Source: Nakazawaea peltata (Eukaryota > Ascomycota > Pichiomycetes > Alaninales > Pachysolenaceae). Taken from it: DNA of 64,000 nucleotides. The notes below the pieces were generated by a model. That model worked only from the letters and a program-made list of their open reading frames with translations, was not told the origin of the DNA and made no database searches. Of the stretch, positions 49,974 through 60,095 are shown piece after piece; the first letter of the stretch is position 1, and every line of letters starts with the position of its first letter. The stretch lies in the NCBI GenBank assembly GCA_001599355.1, contig BCGQ01000008.1, forward strand, positions 248,001 through 312,000, given 5' to 3'. The position numbers and the translations under genes are program-made.

Positions 49974-50926
49974 CTAATAAGCCCAGTAAGAAACAGTGTC
50001 AAAAGTGTGGGACCTAACATCAGCTACTGTAAGATTGTGAACAGTCTTTCTGGCCAAACGAAATTCACGCATAACACGGCGGAATTCTCTCTTGGGCAAA
50101 AGAAGCAAAGGAAATACGACTCCCTCTCCCGGATGGCCCCAGGTAATTTTGGCCAGACGCACACGCTCAGAAAACGGAAGTTGAACGTTGCGAGCTTTGG
50201 CAATCGTAGTGACCAATTCTTCAATATCAAAGGTACCAACCTCGGCAATCAGATGCTCATAGAGGGCATAGCCGGCATAGTTTGCAAAGTCAAGTTCATC
50301 AAGTTTGGAGGGATGAACCGTGTTGTAAATAATAGAACCCACCAGTTTAATTAATGCATCTTCGTACAACAGCGCTTCCTCACCTGTATAGGAATGAGGC
50401 GGAATACGACCATGACGAATGTAGTGAGATAAGGGACCAAGTTTCAATTGTCTTAAGGACGCATGGACATGTTGGGTCCAGGTCTCAAGGGAATAACGAT
50501 CAACTAACATGGCATCTTTGGGAACGGTAACGCTCATAACCTTTTGTAATATATAGTTTCTTTCTTCAGAAGAAGAAGGACTTGATTGATTGTTATTGTT
50601 GTTGGTTTCACTAGACATAATAAATGTTATTGCTTGATCTATGTAGTTTCTACTTATCTCACTGGTCTATACAATTTGGATATTCAAGAGGATATTTCTT
50701 CCTCTTTTATATTCTTTAAGTTGTTTCAGGTTCAGCCTCAACAACTTAGCCAAGACCTTCTTTAGTGTAAACTTCAGCCTCAACAACTTTAGCCAAGCCC
50801 TTCTTTAGTTTAAACTTCATAGTAATAAAGTTTGTTCTCATATTAAGCCTAAATAAGGTTTGTTTCATGTTGAGCCTCAAACCAAGATGCTACGATCTTA
50901 TTGTCTGTATACTTCTGTATACAACA
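49974..50926 (-). mobile_element. Fossil LTR-retrotransposon fragment: 5' LTR plus gag-like region
   Basis: Read on the minus strand, an LTR of about 285 bp (50926 to 50642) begins TGTTGT and ends CTACA and carries a TATAAAAG promoter element. About 24 bases further on starts a 214-residue gag-like frame (50618-49974). It has a polar N/S-rich start and a W-x3-V-x3-L-x2-L helical segment of the kind seen in Ty1/copia Gag; family placement is tentative. No protease, integrase, reverse transcriptase or second LTR follows, so the element is broken and incomplete. The LTR is nearly identical to the copy at 53.2 kb, which implies a young age. A domesticated gag-derived gene is an alternative reading. 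Confidence 0.5.
50642..50926 (-). repeat. LTR, copy A
   Basis: TG...CA bounded, about 285 bp; differs from copy B by a few substitutions and one short indel. Ends were set by the TGTTGT/CTACA termini and the limits of strongest similarity. Confidence 0.6.
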
Positions 50927-53126
50927 ATATATTACAAAACATAGACCTTTCTGATCTACACTTCTTGATATGACACAGTGCAGATCTGAGCTGAGATTCC
51001 AGCAGACTAACTAACGAGAGAGACACCTAAATACGTGAATCACTACACCTCTACGAAGAACTAGATTATTATGTCTAGGCTAACAGTAACTACAATTAAC
51101 AATGTTTTCTTCTTTTTTTTCTTTTGAACAAAGGCACTACTCCTATATACATTAGAACAACTAATACAAGGGATGACACAAGGCCCCAACCACTCAAAGT
51201 GTGTTAAGTGTGTTGACCAATGGTGATAGGTACTCTCAGTTTTCGGAGTATCAATGATAATATAAGTCAATAAACGACAAATTACAACATAATTTGCATA
51301 AACGCATTCACTAATGTTCAAAACAAAAAAAATAAGAGTATTCACTTCGGAGTACAACATAATGTTTCTTCAATTCGATCATTCATTACCATGAATTTAT
51401 CTCTACCACCTTCAAGAGTGAACGACACAGGACAGAAAGCCATATGAAGCAATTTCAAAATTGCCTAGCCTCTGGGTTCGAGTTACTGACTAGCAGACGA
51501 TGCAGATATTCCTTTCACAATAGGATTCATAGGTTCATAAATATGAAATAGAAGCAAAAACTCCTTTTTATACAAAAGGCCATGCAATCATCTGTCCTAC
51601 TTGCTCAACAGCTATAATCTCTGTGAAATGGATTCCATAACCTTGTATACCGTACTCAATCCGTGTAATGCAACATCCATGCATGTGATCATCCCTCGCC
51701 ATAAGAGTTTGTACTGATTCAAGTTATATCTAAAAAACACTCAGGAATTAATATTTTTTGTTGTTGTAGACACCTCAAGAAGTATAATCTACAGATAACT
51801 CTGTGGTACTAACTGGAGAGAACACTGTAGGCCATCACAAAAGCAATAACAACCAACAACAATCTTTGCCTAACTGCCACTGGCTCATAAAAGTGTTAAA
51901 ACAAGATGTTCATGGAATTAACGAGGGATTAATAAGTATTAATCGCTTGGGGTTCGATGTATTCATATTACATAGATAAAAGTCAATTGTAAGTTCATAG
52001 AAGGGCAGCTACTGCTTGTTTTACGGCAAGTGCAGTCGCTACTCACACAAAAAGCAACAAGGAAGAAGTTATAATCATTTGGGAATCGATACTGCTCTAT
52101 TCTTTAGCCTTAGACAATGTAATGTTTCTTTTTATCAAAGCTATTCTTTTTTAGAAGAAAACATTGGTATCTGCTCTAAGAAATGGTACAAATGGCTTAT
52201 TGCTGTTCTATCTTAGACTTTGACTTGTTGTTCCATGTCAATTTACGGTTCTGGTCTAACCGTCTCCGACCACCAGTGATCTAGATGGACAAGAGTTATG
52301 GGAATTAGCGAACAATCATCAAATTACTTCTATTAAGCCTGCTTTTTGATTGAAAATGAAACTAAAGCTTTGTATTTTACGGTATAAAAGTACTAAAGCA
52401 ATGAGATCAATGCGGTAGGTAATACGACAGATATTAAATATGATGGATGGTAAAGAGATATATATATCTCCAGTAGCGCAGCGGTATCAGATTCCCAAAC
52501 TTTGAATTGGAGTGTGATTATACATGCGGTATGGTACTTATTTGTACAAATGTAACCTTTTTTTTGTAACTCGAGTTTTTTTTTTTTTAAATAGGACATA
52601 ATCTGAATTATTCTGCTAAAAGTGTAAAGGACCACTTTTTTGGTTAGTCACTGTTGAATCACCTGTTTAACTGACTTCACAACTCATTTGTAGAGCGATC
52701 GTTTCCTTTCCGGAAGTACATAAGGTATTATTATTTAGATCACTACTTTTGAGTCTGTCAAAAGTCTACACAATGTTATTATAAGTATTTTTTCCTTTCC
52801 TCTGATAACAATATTATTAGCTGGTCTTGGAGATGAGAGACCATACAGTTAGTTTATTTAACTCATTCCCTCTACCACTAGTTTCATTGATTCCTCTTGA
52901 TTTTTGATAATTTCAATAAAACTAGTTCATTATTTACTTACTTACTTAGCATCCTATACTTATTCTATCTATCATAAAAATAGAAAAAAAGAAGGAAGGG
53001 AAGCAAGCAAGCTCTTGTTCACTTTTTATTTTTGTATATCAACATGAAATGAATGAAAGTGCTCTATGTTTTCATCTCGTGTTTTATTGCCTGTTGAGTA
53101 ATTAGTCGAAAGGGTGAAGGCGACAT
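50927..53126. other. AT-rich gene desert between the two LTR copies
   Basis: About 2.2 kb with no supported gene. It has T and A homopolymer runs (51110, 52557, 52576) and no recognisable retroelement coding region, tRNA or conserved RNA. Base composition is distinctly more AT-rich than the gene-bearing regions. Confidence 0.5.
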
Positions 53127-53526
53127 ATTTTGTAAAATATAGTTCCTTTCTTCATAAGAAGAAGGACTTAATTGGTTGTTATTGATTGTTATTGCTTTGA
53201 TTAGACATAATAAATGTTATTTCTTGATCTATGTAGTTTCTACTTATCTCACTGTTCTATACAATTTGGATATTCAAGAGNATATTTCTTCCTCTTTTAT
53301 ATTCTTTAAGTTGTTTCAGGTTCAGCCTCAACAACTTAGCCAAGACCTTCTTTAGTGTAAACTTCAGCCTCAACAACTTTAGCCAAGACCTTCTTTAGTT
53401 TAAACTTCATAGTAATAAAGTTTGTTCTCATATTACTATATAAGCCTAAATAAGGTTTGTTTCATGTTGAGCCTCAAACCAAGATGCTACGATCTTATTG
53501 TCTGTATACTTCTGTATACAACAACA
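53127..53526 (-). mobile_element. Fossil LTR plus start of gag-like region, copy B
   Basis: A second partial copy in the same orientation: LTR at 53526-53232 (about 295 bp) followed by about 100 bp matching the gag-like start of copy A. It is a broken remnant. The LTR part is about 99 percent identical to copy A, while the short gag part is clearly more diverged. One base (53281) is reported as n. Confidence 0.6.
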
Positions 53527-54334
53527 TAGCGGATGATGTCCTGAAACAAGCAAGTAAAGAAAGAAAATGCCGAGAGATATATGTATGTGTACGCAGGCAG
53601 ATTAGTAGTTATTTAGCGTTTAAAGGTTTCCTTCCCCTTATATATTCTGTCCTAAATACGTAACTAACTAACTGAATATATATATTTTTGTCTACAAATT
53701 TTAGCTAAAAGGCAGTGAGTAAAGGTGAAACAAAAAAAATTATGTGTTTTTTTTTTTTTTGCTTGTAGCAATTGTGCTTTTTTTTTCCATCCCTTTTCTT
53801 CTGCCTGACGTAAAGAAATATATTCGTAATATGCTACGGGCACGGAATAAGAATAACACCCAATCTCACAGGGGGTACTTAAGCATCTTGGGTGTAGGAT
53901 TAAAAATTGGATTAGAGTCCACCGTCTCCTACACTATAGTAGTTAGTAAGCAGTGCTAATGGAACTTGCTTTTTGGTTTCTGTCGAACATAAGAAATTTG
54001 CTAATTCTTTTAAAGCTGTTATTATATGGTATATATCATATTTTCATGTAAGTAGAAGATCTTACATGAGAGACCTTCAATCTTAAGAATTCCAAAAGAA
54101 ACAGAAGAGAGGAATTCTCTATATCTTATCTTCGATATCGGATTTTTGAAGAATTGGCCAAGTCCTCGTGTGGAGTTTGCTATATGCTATATGGCTATTG
54201 CCATTGCATTGATTTTTAGACTGCTGCTCCCTACACATTCGAGGTTGAAAAATTACAGCGCGCGACTGTTAGAATTCAGGCTCATAGCATTTAACAAAAA
54301 CGATATCTATTATCTACTACTAGTATACAAAAGT
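53527..54334. other. AT-rich spacer downstream of the steryl esterase gene
   Basis: No gene is seen; T and A homopolymers near 53730-53760. Short frames here lack support. Confidence 0.45.
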
Positions 54335-55729
54335 TTAACTTTCTGCATGTACACGTCTAAGGAATTCAATCATTGGCTTTCCTATAGTGTCGATGACATC
54401 ATCAGCCCAAAGTACATCAAGATGAGCATATGACGACATTTTATGGATCTCATATTTATCATAGTTGGGCTCCTCATTATCAAGGTGCAGTTGTAGTTTC
54501 TCTCCATCAACGAGACGATCATTGCCTGCAATGAAGAGCTGCATCGGAGGAGTATTACTGTTATCAAACCAGTGCTCAGTATCATCCAAAATAGATTTGG
54601 AGTCAATAAACCCGTCCTTAGAAAGCCACCACCGCATCAACTGGGTACTGATATAGACAGGAGAGAACAAGAAATGGATTGAGCGTAGAGAAGGATCCCA
54701 AAGGGCATCATCCCAGTCAAAAAGATAGTTGAACATAGCGTAGCTTAATACCCCAAAAATATTATATTGATAAATCAACTTACGACAATGCATCATAATC
54801 GGCATGAAGGAGAGGATACCAAAGAACATATTGTAAAGTGTAGGAGTCAAAACATTAATGAATCGGATAAACAACTTCTCTTCAAGTAATGGTCCAGCGA
54901 AAACAGCAGGTGCTAGGGCTATAAAGCATTTAATCTGCAGGTTTAAATCTGGATTGTAGAACCTAGATAAGGCCACAAATGTCTGAGTGGTTCCCTGGCT
55001 GTGACAACAAAGTGATACCTGTTTAAAATGTGTATTAATTTTGAGGATATTCTGAACTAGACAAGGAATATCATTCGTGGCGAGATCAATGATATCCCAA
55101 CTCCACATCTCGGGATCATTTGATGTTAAAGTCTCATGACGAGGATGGAATCCACATCGGTTGTTCCCTAACCAAACATCATAACCTTGTGTAAACAAAT
55201 GATAAGCCAAGCTTTTGCGGCCAGAAGATAAGAAAGAGCCAGAACTTTGAAGCAAGCCATGGACTAATAAGATGGGAGGATGTCTTCCATCATCTATAGG
55301 AGTATGATGTGGGTCAACGAGTCTCTTCAACTCTATGTAAAATCCATCCTTAGTTAAAACATTATATTCTTGTAACTCTAAACCAAGCAAATTAACGTAG
55401 TAACGAAGGTCATCGACTTTTTTGATGGATCCTCGCACATCTGGAAAAGCCGGCAGGTAATTCGATGGATGCAGTTCCTCATCAGAACGATGTTCCTTGG
55501 TACCATGCGTGAGTCTAATCCATGCCTGGTTGATCAACAGTAGTATAAACAAGGTTCCCAAAAAGAATGTGCAGCATATAGATGAGGTGAATTTGTAGAA
55601 GAAGGTTCGGAGGGGCCGGAGGTAGTGTGGATTGGTATGCGGTTCCGGATGAGGGACCAACGATCTTCCAGAATCAACAGTAGCCATATCAGAGCTCATG
55701 TTCTTGGAATGTTCGAGATTCAGTGGCAT
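54335..55729 (-). CDS. Steryl ester hydrolase (YEH/TGL1 acid-lipase family)
   Basis: A 464-residue alpha/beta hydrolase of the acid lipase family. A membrane segment at about residues 46-70 (FTSSICCTFFLGTLFILLLI) anchors it. The AB-hydrolase lid/acid-lipase region has a DGFYIELKRL start, PPILLVHGLLQSS, and WLGNNRCGFHPRHE. The nucleophile is in CCHSQGT, the Asp in GNDRLVD and the His in SSYAHLDVLWADD. S. cerevisiae Yeh1, Yeh2 and Tgl1 hydrolyse steryl esters at the lipid droplet or plasma membrane. This protein is shorter (464 versus 538-573). The N-terminal cytosolic tail and single membrane span fit Yeh1/Yeh2, but the exact orthologue is not decided. Confidence 0.85.
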   Translation of the reverse strand: MPLNLEHSKNMSSDMATVDSGRSLVPHPEPHTNPHYLRPLRTFFYKFTSSICCTFFLGTLFILLLINQAWIRLTHGTKEHRSDEELHPSNYLPAFPDVRGSIKKVDDLRYYVNLLGLELQEYNVLTKDGFYIELKRLVDPHHTPIDDGRHPPILLVHGLLQSSGSFLSSGRKSLAYHLFTQGYDVWLGNNRCGFHPRHETLTSNDPEMWSWDIIDLATNDIPCLVQNILKINTHFKQVSLCCHSQGTTQTFVALSRFYNPDLNLQIKCFIALAPAVFAGPLLEEKLFIRFINVLTPTLYNMFFGILSFMPIMMHCRKLIYQYNIFGVLSYAMFNYLFDWDDALWDPSLRSIHFLFSPVYISTQLMRWWLSKDGFIDSKSILDDTEHWFDNSNTPPMQLFIAGNDRLVDGEKLQLHLDNEEPNYDKYEIHKMSSYAHLDVLWADDVIDTIGKPMIEFLRRVHAES

Positions 55730-55947
55730 CTTTGGTCAGACTCTTTAGTCAAACCCTGGTCCCGAAATCCCTAACTAAATTTTACTAAAAAAAAGAGCTT
55801 AAAAGACATAGAAAAAGTGACAGGTTGATTTTTCAGCGCATCGAGCTCGAGGCCCTAAACTGGTAGCATAGTAATTAGTTGACTAGGGCGAGTGGAGTTG
55901 TTCATTAGAAATTGGAACGAATCCCAGGTCATTAGTAAGACACAAGA

Positions 55948-56382
55948 ATGATAAAAACAAAATCTGTTACGAAAGTGCGGCAAGGTGGCCATGAAGTGAC
56001 TGTGCAAGTGGTGAGTTACACTGACAAACTTGTCGTTCATGTGTATTTAAATGGGGAGATGGACTGTAGCATCGATGTGCAACTGCCACGTCCAGGGCCT
56101 GGCCAACTTACAGAGGATGGAGACATAGACCTTGAGCTGATCGAATCCAAAATTCAATGCTCGTATCTTGTAGGTGATACGAACAATTTGAAGATGTTGA
56201 TTTTGGCCACTCAGGTGGGAAAATTGTTGGTGACGACTGGTTCTGAGATGGGATACGAATATACATCGGCGGTGTTGAGTCTGAGCTCTAAATTGTTTGA
56301 AAGAGGATCTGAAGCTCAATCGGCTGATTTTGATGTCTTAATGTTTGTTTTAGAAATGGTTAAAGAGGCTCTTACCGGCTAA
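55948..56382 (+). CDS. IRC25: Probable proteasome assembly chaperone 3 (Irc25/Pba3)
   Basis: A 144-residue small protein. The pattern TVQVVSYTDKLVVHVYLNG, then a loop, then SYLVGDTNNLKMLILATQVGKLL fits what I recall of Irc25/PSMG3, which pairs with Poc4/Pba4 to guide alpha-ring assembly of the 20S proteasome. Length is slightly below S. cerevisiae Irc25 (179). It has no signal or membrane segment. It is divergent from the steryl esterase gene (218 bp) and converges on SDO1 (66 bp). The assignment is from recollected motif similarity only; a different small longin- or PAC-like protein is possible. Confidence 0.5.
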   Translation: MIKTKSVTKVRQGGHEVTVQVVSYTDKLVVHVYLNGEMDCSIDVQLPRPGPGQLTEDGDIDLELIESKIQCSYLVGDTNNLKMLILATQVGKLLVTTGSEMGYEYTSAVLSLSSKLFERGSEAQSADFDVLMFVLEMVKEALTG

Positions 56383-56448
56383 TTGGTTTATATTATGTAC
56401 ATAAATAATCAAAAAAATGAAGGAATCTACTTGTTATCGCATCTATAC

Positions 56449-57270
56449 TTAGAAGTTTTTATCACCTTCCTCAATAACAGCCATATCGAGGACCTCAACA
56501 CGGTTGCTTTTACAGCTTTTGAGCAGCTCGACAATCTCTCTATAACTGACCGGATCAATAAAGGAAACCGACTCATATTGTGAGCCTGTAGAGGATGGGG
56601 CATCTGTTGCTGGATTGGCACTTATGAGAGCTTTAACCTTATCAGGGACAGTCTCAAATTCCAGAGAATCCATAGTAATCTTGATCTTCATCTTGGCACG
56701 CAGAATAGGAATGATCTGTTTCTCTGTAAGCAACTTAATCAGATCTAAAGCTTGGATCTTAGCAGATTTGTTAGAAACAAAGTTGAATTTCAATTGAAGC
56801 AACAGCTTCAGGATCATGGTTGGAGGATATCTCTTCTTGGATTTTGGATTAATACATTTGGTACTGATGATTTGTAAAATTTCATTGTTGATTTGCTGGG
56901 CCTTTAACTGACGTTCCTTTTCACTTAATTGAATTTCTCCCTTCTTGAGGATTTCGGCGGCGATCAGAGCGTGATCGGTGGTATTGAACAGCTTCTGAAG
57001 CTCATCGTTTGGCAGAACTAACCCTTTAGAGACATTAAGGAAGACTTGAGGGATCTGAAGAACTTCATCGATATCCTTTTCACTGCATTTGTGATTGTTA
57101 GTAGCTGACAAATTAAAGTCATCTTAAGCTGATACTTACACATTACTTCTCCAATCTTGAACTTTGTTTTGATAACAAGCGATTTCGAACCGCTTTTTAC
57201 CTTTCTTCATGCGCACCAACGAGACGTTGGTTAACTTGATCTGGTTAGAAGGCTGATTAATGAGACCCAT
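56449..57270 (-). CDS. SDO1: Ribosome maturation factor Sdo1 (SBDS), one intron
   Basis: The model joins 57270-57140 and 57082-56449, giving 254 residues (250 in S. cerevisiae). Exon 1 encodes [18 protein letters not shown] through KVQDWRSN, and exon 2 continues [20 protein letters not shown]; the join is seamless (phase 2). The 57-bp intron (57083-57139) has donor GTAAGT, branch CTACTAAC and acceptor CAG. Sdo1 works with the GTPase Efl1 to release Tif6 from the late 60S subunit. SEKERQL and [16 protein letters not shown] are the family core. A CTG at 57013-57015 in KGLV-x-PNDELQK is Ala in S. cerevisiae (KGLVAKSEDLQK), again fitting CUG as Ala. Confidence 0.96.
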
Positions 57271-57958
57271 CGTTGGTAGTGCTATTCAGTGGATGCCCTT
57301 CCACCTCTTCTCTGCTTTGAAGAATGTTAAGGAAAGATCTTCTTGTGGAAAGTTGTAATTCGCTGAGGAAGAGCATCGAGGAAGAATCCAGTTCTTATTG
57401 ATATCTCATACACGACCAAAATGATTTGTCCTGTGTGTTCGGCCCGTGATTAGACGCGCGGTTGAATTGTCATTTTCTGCTCTGTTGGGTGTATGCAAGT
57501 GGGTACTGCAGCCAATTTTGTTGCGGCGCACCACGTTAAATTTTTCCCCTCGTCAAAGGCTGCCTAGCGGCTATCAAAAGCGGTATTTACTGACGATTCC
57601 CCTCCCTCGGTAGCTGTTGATCCCCCGGCCTGATTCTTTGCTCAGGGACAGAATAGAAAAAAAAATTCGTGAAATTTCAACCCCGGCCAACGAGACCGCT
57701 TTTATCAGATTGTTAATTGATCATAGAGTTAGTCTCTTCCAAATAGCTGCTGTTTGGCCTTGAAATTTGTCTAGTACCGAGCGTACAAGTCAGATAATCT
57801 TGATTTGAGCGAGATCAACAAACCATAGACACTATCATTTAACATAACACGCTCATTAGTCAAGTTTGTTCAAAATTAGATAAGACACATCTTAGTCAAC
57901 ACAGCCCATTTTCAGATCATAGTCTCATCAAAGAGCTCATACCCTTATAAATATCATT
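57271..57958. promoter_or_regulatory. Divergent promoter SDO1 / IZH3
   Basis: About 690 bp with no gene. It has A/T elements near 57538-57546 and an A9 run near 57657, plus GC-rich segments; no confident factor site. Confidence 0.4.
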
Positions 57959-59521
57959 ATGACTTCGTCAGGATCAGGTGCTTCTACAGGATCCGTTGTT
58001 ATGGACACACCAGATTTGAGATACCGTGGTCTGGGACCAACTAATGATAACGACCGTGAAAATGACCAAGAATTACTTAACTACCTTAAGAGATCGAGTC
58101 CAACGAATTCGATGCCTTCTTTGTCTTTAGATCAGATTTTGGTCGCCAAGCTTGAAAAATTCATCAACTCCACGTTGGCCTCATTGGAAGGTGCTTTCAA
58201 GGCTGATGGTGCCAAGAAGGCCACTGAATCATCGGCTGCTCCACATTTATCCAAGGCTCTCTTGATATATCAGTCTCTCACTCTTCTCAAGACCCTGTCT
58301 ACAGCCAAGAAATTCGAGATCTTGGACGCTATCCTCGATGATCATTATGGGGATATTTTCGAGAAGGCCAAACTTGATTCGTCGGATGAAAAGTTGTTGT
58401 TGGGTTTAGAATTCATCGATTTCAAACTCAAGAACTATATGAACCTTAAGAGTGAACTGGTCGTTGATAGTTCGTACTCAGAGCTCGAGAAGAGACATAT
58501 TGTTTCTCAGACTTTCCGTGAACTCAATATTCAGTTCCATAACTACGACAATGCCATTCTCTGTGGTAAGCAAAGATTATTACACTACTGGGAGTTACCA
58601 TTCCCATGGCGTGAAAACAAGTTCATTGTATTCGGATATCGTTTCAACGACAATTACTGGGACTGTATCAAATCGATATTCCAAATCCACAACGAGACCG
58701 GGAACATCTGGACTCATCTTTTTGGATTCTTTGTCGTTGCATATTTGACTCTGAGTCATTTCCCAAGCTCAACATTAGCTGCAACTTGCAGCTTCCAAAG
58801 TCAGATGTTCATTTATCTGTTCTTGGTACTGGCCATGAAAACGTTGGTCTCGTCTGTTTGTTGGCACACTTTCAACTCCACCTCCAACTTACCAGTACGT
58901 TCACGTTTTGCATGTATAGACTATACAGGTATCACGGTTTTGATCACGGTGTCGATCATTACAACTGAATACTGTGCTCTTTACTATTTCCCACGGATCC
59001 AAAAGATCTTCATTGGACTTTCTATTTTGATGGGATTATCGGGATTCTTCTTCACTTGGTCACCACAGTTTGATACTCCTAAAGCTAGACCTTTCCGTAT
59101 CGGATTTTTCATTAGTTTGGCTCTGTTTGGGATGTTATCGTTTGTGATGCTTCTGAGTCAGCATGGTATTATGCATAGTCTTAAGTATTACATGCCGATC
59201 ACTAAAAGTTTGCTGTCTTATTTGACTGGGGTTGTATTCTATGGGTTTTTGTTCCCAGAATGCTGCCGTCGTGACGTTATTGTGGATCAATTTGATTTAT
59301 GTGATGAGATTTTGAACGAGTTGAATGACCATGATGAATTGCAAACTCATTTCAAGATTCCTAATAAGACAGAGATTCATGATAAGTTTTCGTCATTGTG
59401 GTGGATAGATTACTGTTGTTCTTCTCACAATATTTGGCATCTCTTTGTTCTTGGAGGTATTCTTTTCCATTATACGGCGATGTTGGATATGTTTGAGAAT
59501 ATTGGGGTGAATAAGATATAG
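57959..59521 (+). CDS. IZH3: PAQR/hemolysin-III family membrane protein (Izh3 type)
   Basis: A 520-residue protein. About 225 soluble N-terminal residues are followed by a seven-span PAQR domain. The family motifs are present: E-x2-N-x2-TH in HNETGNIWTH, a S-x3-H motif in SSVCWHTFNSTS, and the C-terminal SSHNIWHLF His pair that binds zinc. S. cerevisiae Izh3 (543 residues) has the same long N terminus; Izh proteins affect zinc homeostasis and sterol metabolism, and the PAQR fold suggests ceramidase-like chemistry. The long N-terminal domain separates it from the shorter Izh1, Izh2 and Izh4. Confidence 0.88.
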   Translation: MTSSGSGASTGSVVMDTPDLRYRGLGPTNDNDRENDQELLNYLKRSSPTNSMPSLSLDQILVAKLEKFINSTLASLEGAFKADGAKKATESSAAPHLSKALLIYQSLTLLKTLSTAKKFEILDAILDDHYGDIFEKAKLDSSDEKLLLGLEFIDFKLKNYMNLKSELVVDSSYSELEKRHIVSQTFRELNIQFHNYDNAILCGKQRLLHYWELPFPWRENKFIVFGYRFNDNYWDCIKSIFQIHNETGNIWTHLFGFFVVAYLTLSHFPSSTLAATCSFQSQMFIYLFLVLAMKTLVSSVCWHTFNSTSNLPVRSRFACIDYTGITVLITVSIITTEYCALYYFPRIQKIFIGLSILMGLSGFFFTWSPQFDTPKARPFRIGFFISLALFGMLSFVMLLSQHGIMHSLKYYMPITKSLLSYLTGVVFYGFLFPECCRRDVIVDQFDLCDEILNELNDHDELQTHFKIPNKTEIHDKFSSLWWIDYCCSSHNIWHLFVLGGILFHYTAMLDMFENIGVNKI

Positions 59522-59594
59522 GTAGAATAAATAGATGATTAATGATAGGAGTAGAGTAGGGAGTATAGAGGGGTGGGTGATTGTCGAGGGGAGT

Positions 59595-59654
59595 GGTAGT
59601 GTAGGGGGTAGTGTAGGGGGTAGTGTAGGGGGTAGTGTAGGGGGTAGTGTAGGG
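59595..59654. repeat. Five tandem 12-bp units (GGTAGTGTAGGG)
   Basis: Perfect or nearly perfect units follow one another at 59595-59654, in noncoding DNA downstream of IZH3. Confidence 0.9.
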
Positions 59655-59673
59655 TGGAAGGAGGGGACAAGGG

Positions 59674-59766
59674 GAGAAGGAGAAGGAGAAGGAGAAGGAG
59701 AAGGAGAAGGAGAAGGAGAAGGAGAAGGAGAAGGAGAAGGAGAAGGAGAAGGAGAAGGAGGAAAGG
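59674..59766. repeat. (GAGAAG)n microsatellite
   Basis: About 16 perfect hexamer units of pure purine on the plus strand, then degenerate purine DNA to about 59830; a possible triplex-forming or length-variable tract in the SEC12 promoter. Confidence 0.95.
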
Positions 59767-60095
59767 AGGAGGAGAAGGAAAGGACGAAAGGAAGAAACGA
59801 GGAAAGGAGGAAAGGAGAAGAGAAAGGTCAAAAGGGGGTTCACACTGTATTCCAAATTAGGAAATTATCTCACACACGACCCCCATAACGTGTTCTCCTG
59901 CTAAAAAAAGAACAGAATCGAAAAATCGATCGCCCTTGTCCGTAGCGAAAAAAACCCAAACAAAGCAGGGCAAAATAAAGCGCGGTTAGAAACCAGACGA
60001 GAAGGGCGACAAGATCCGAACGAGAAGATCATTGAGAAGAAACGAGATTCACCTAGACAGATCACGTAATCAGTTCAAGTTCAAGTGATAACAAA

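Larger units (their letters stand above)
59522..60095. other. Spacer with two strong simple repeats before the SEC12-type gene
   Basis: No gene is seen. It contains five 12-bp GGTAGTGTAGGG units (about 59595-59654) and a run of about 16 GAGAAG units (about 59674-59766). The frames that cross them are repeat artefacts. Confidence 0.6.

Noticed and set aside
49833-50354. 173-codon plus-strand frame antisense to the gag-like region
   Set aside because: It is the complement of the better-supported minus-strand frame, which starts just after the LTR.
52466-52520. tRNA-like segment (AGTAGCGCAGCGGTATC)
   Set aside because: It forms only a partial hairpin; no T arm or acceptor stem and no 7-nt anticodon loop could be built.
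59535-59888. Frames coding GlyGlu, Arg or Ser/Phe runs before SEC12
   Set aside because: They are translations of the GGTAGTGTAGGG and GAGAAG simple repeats.
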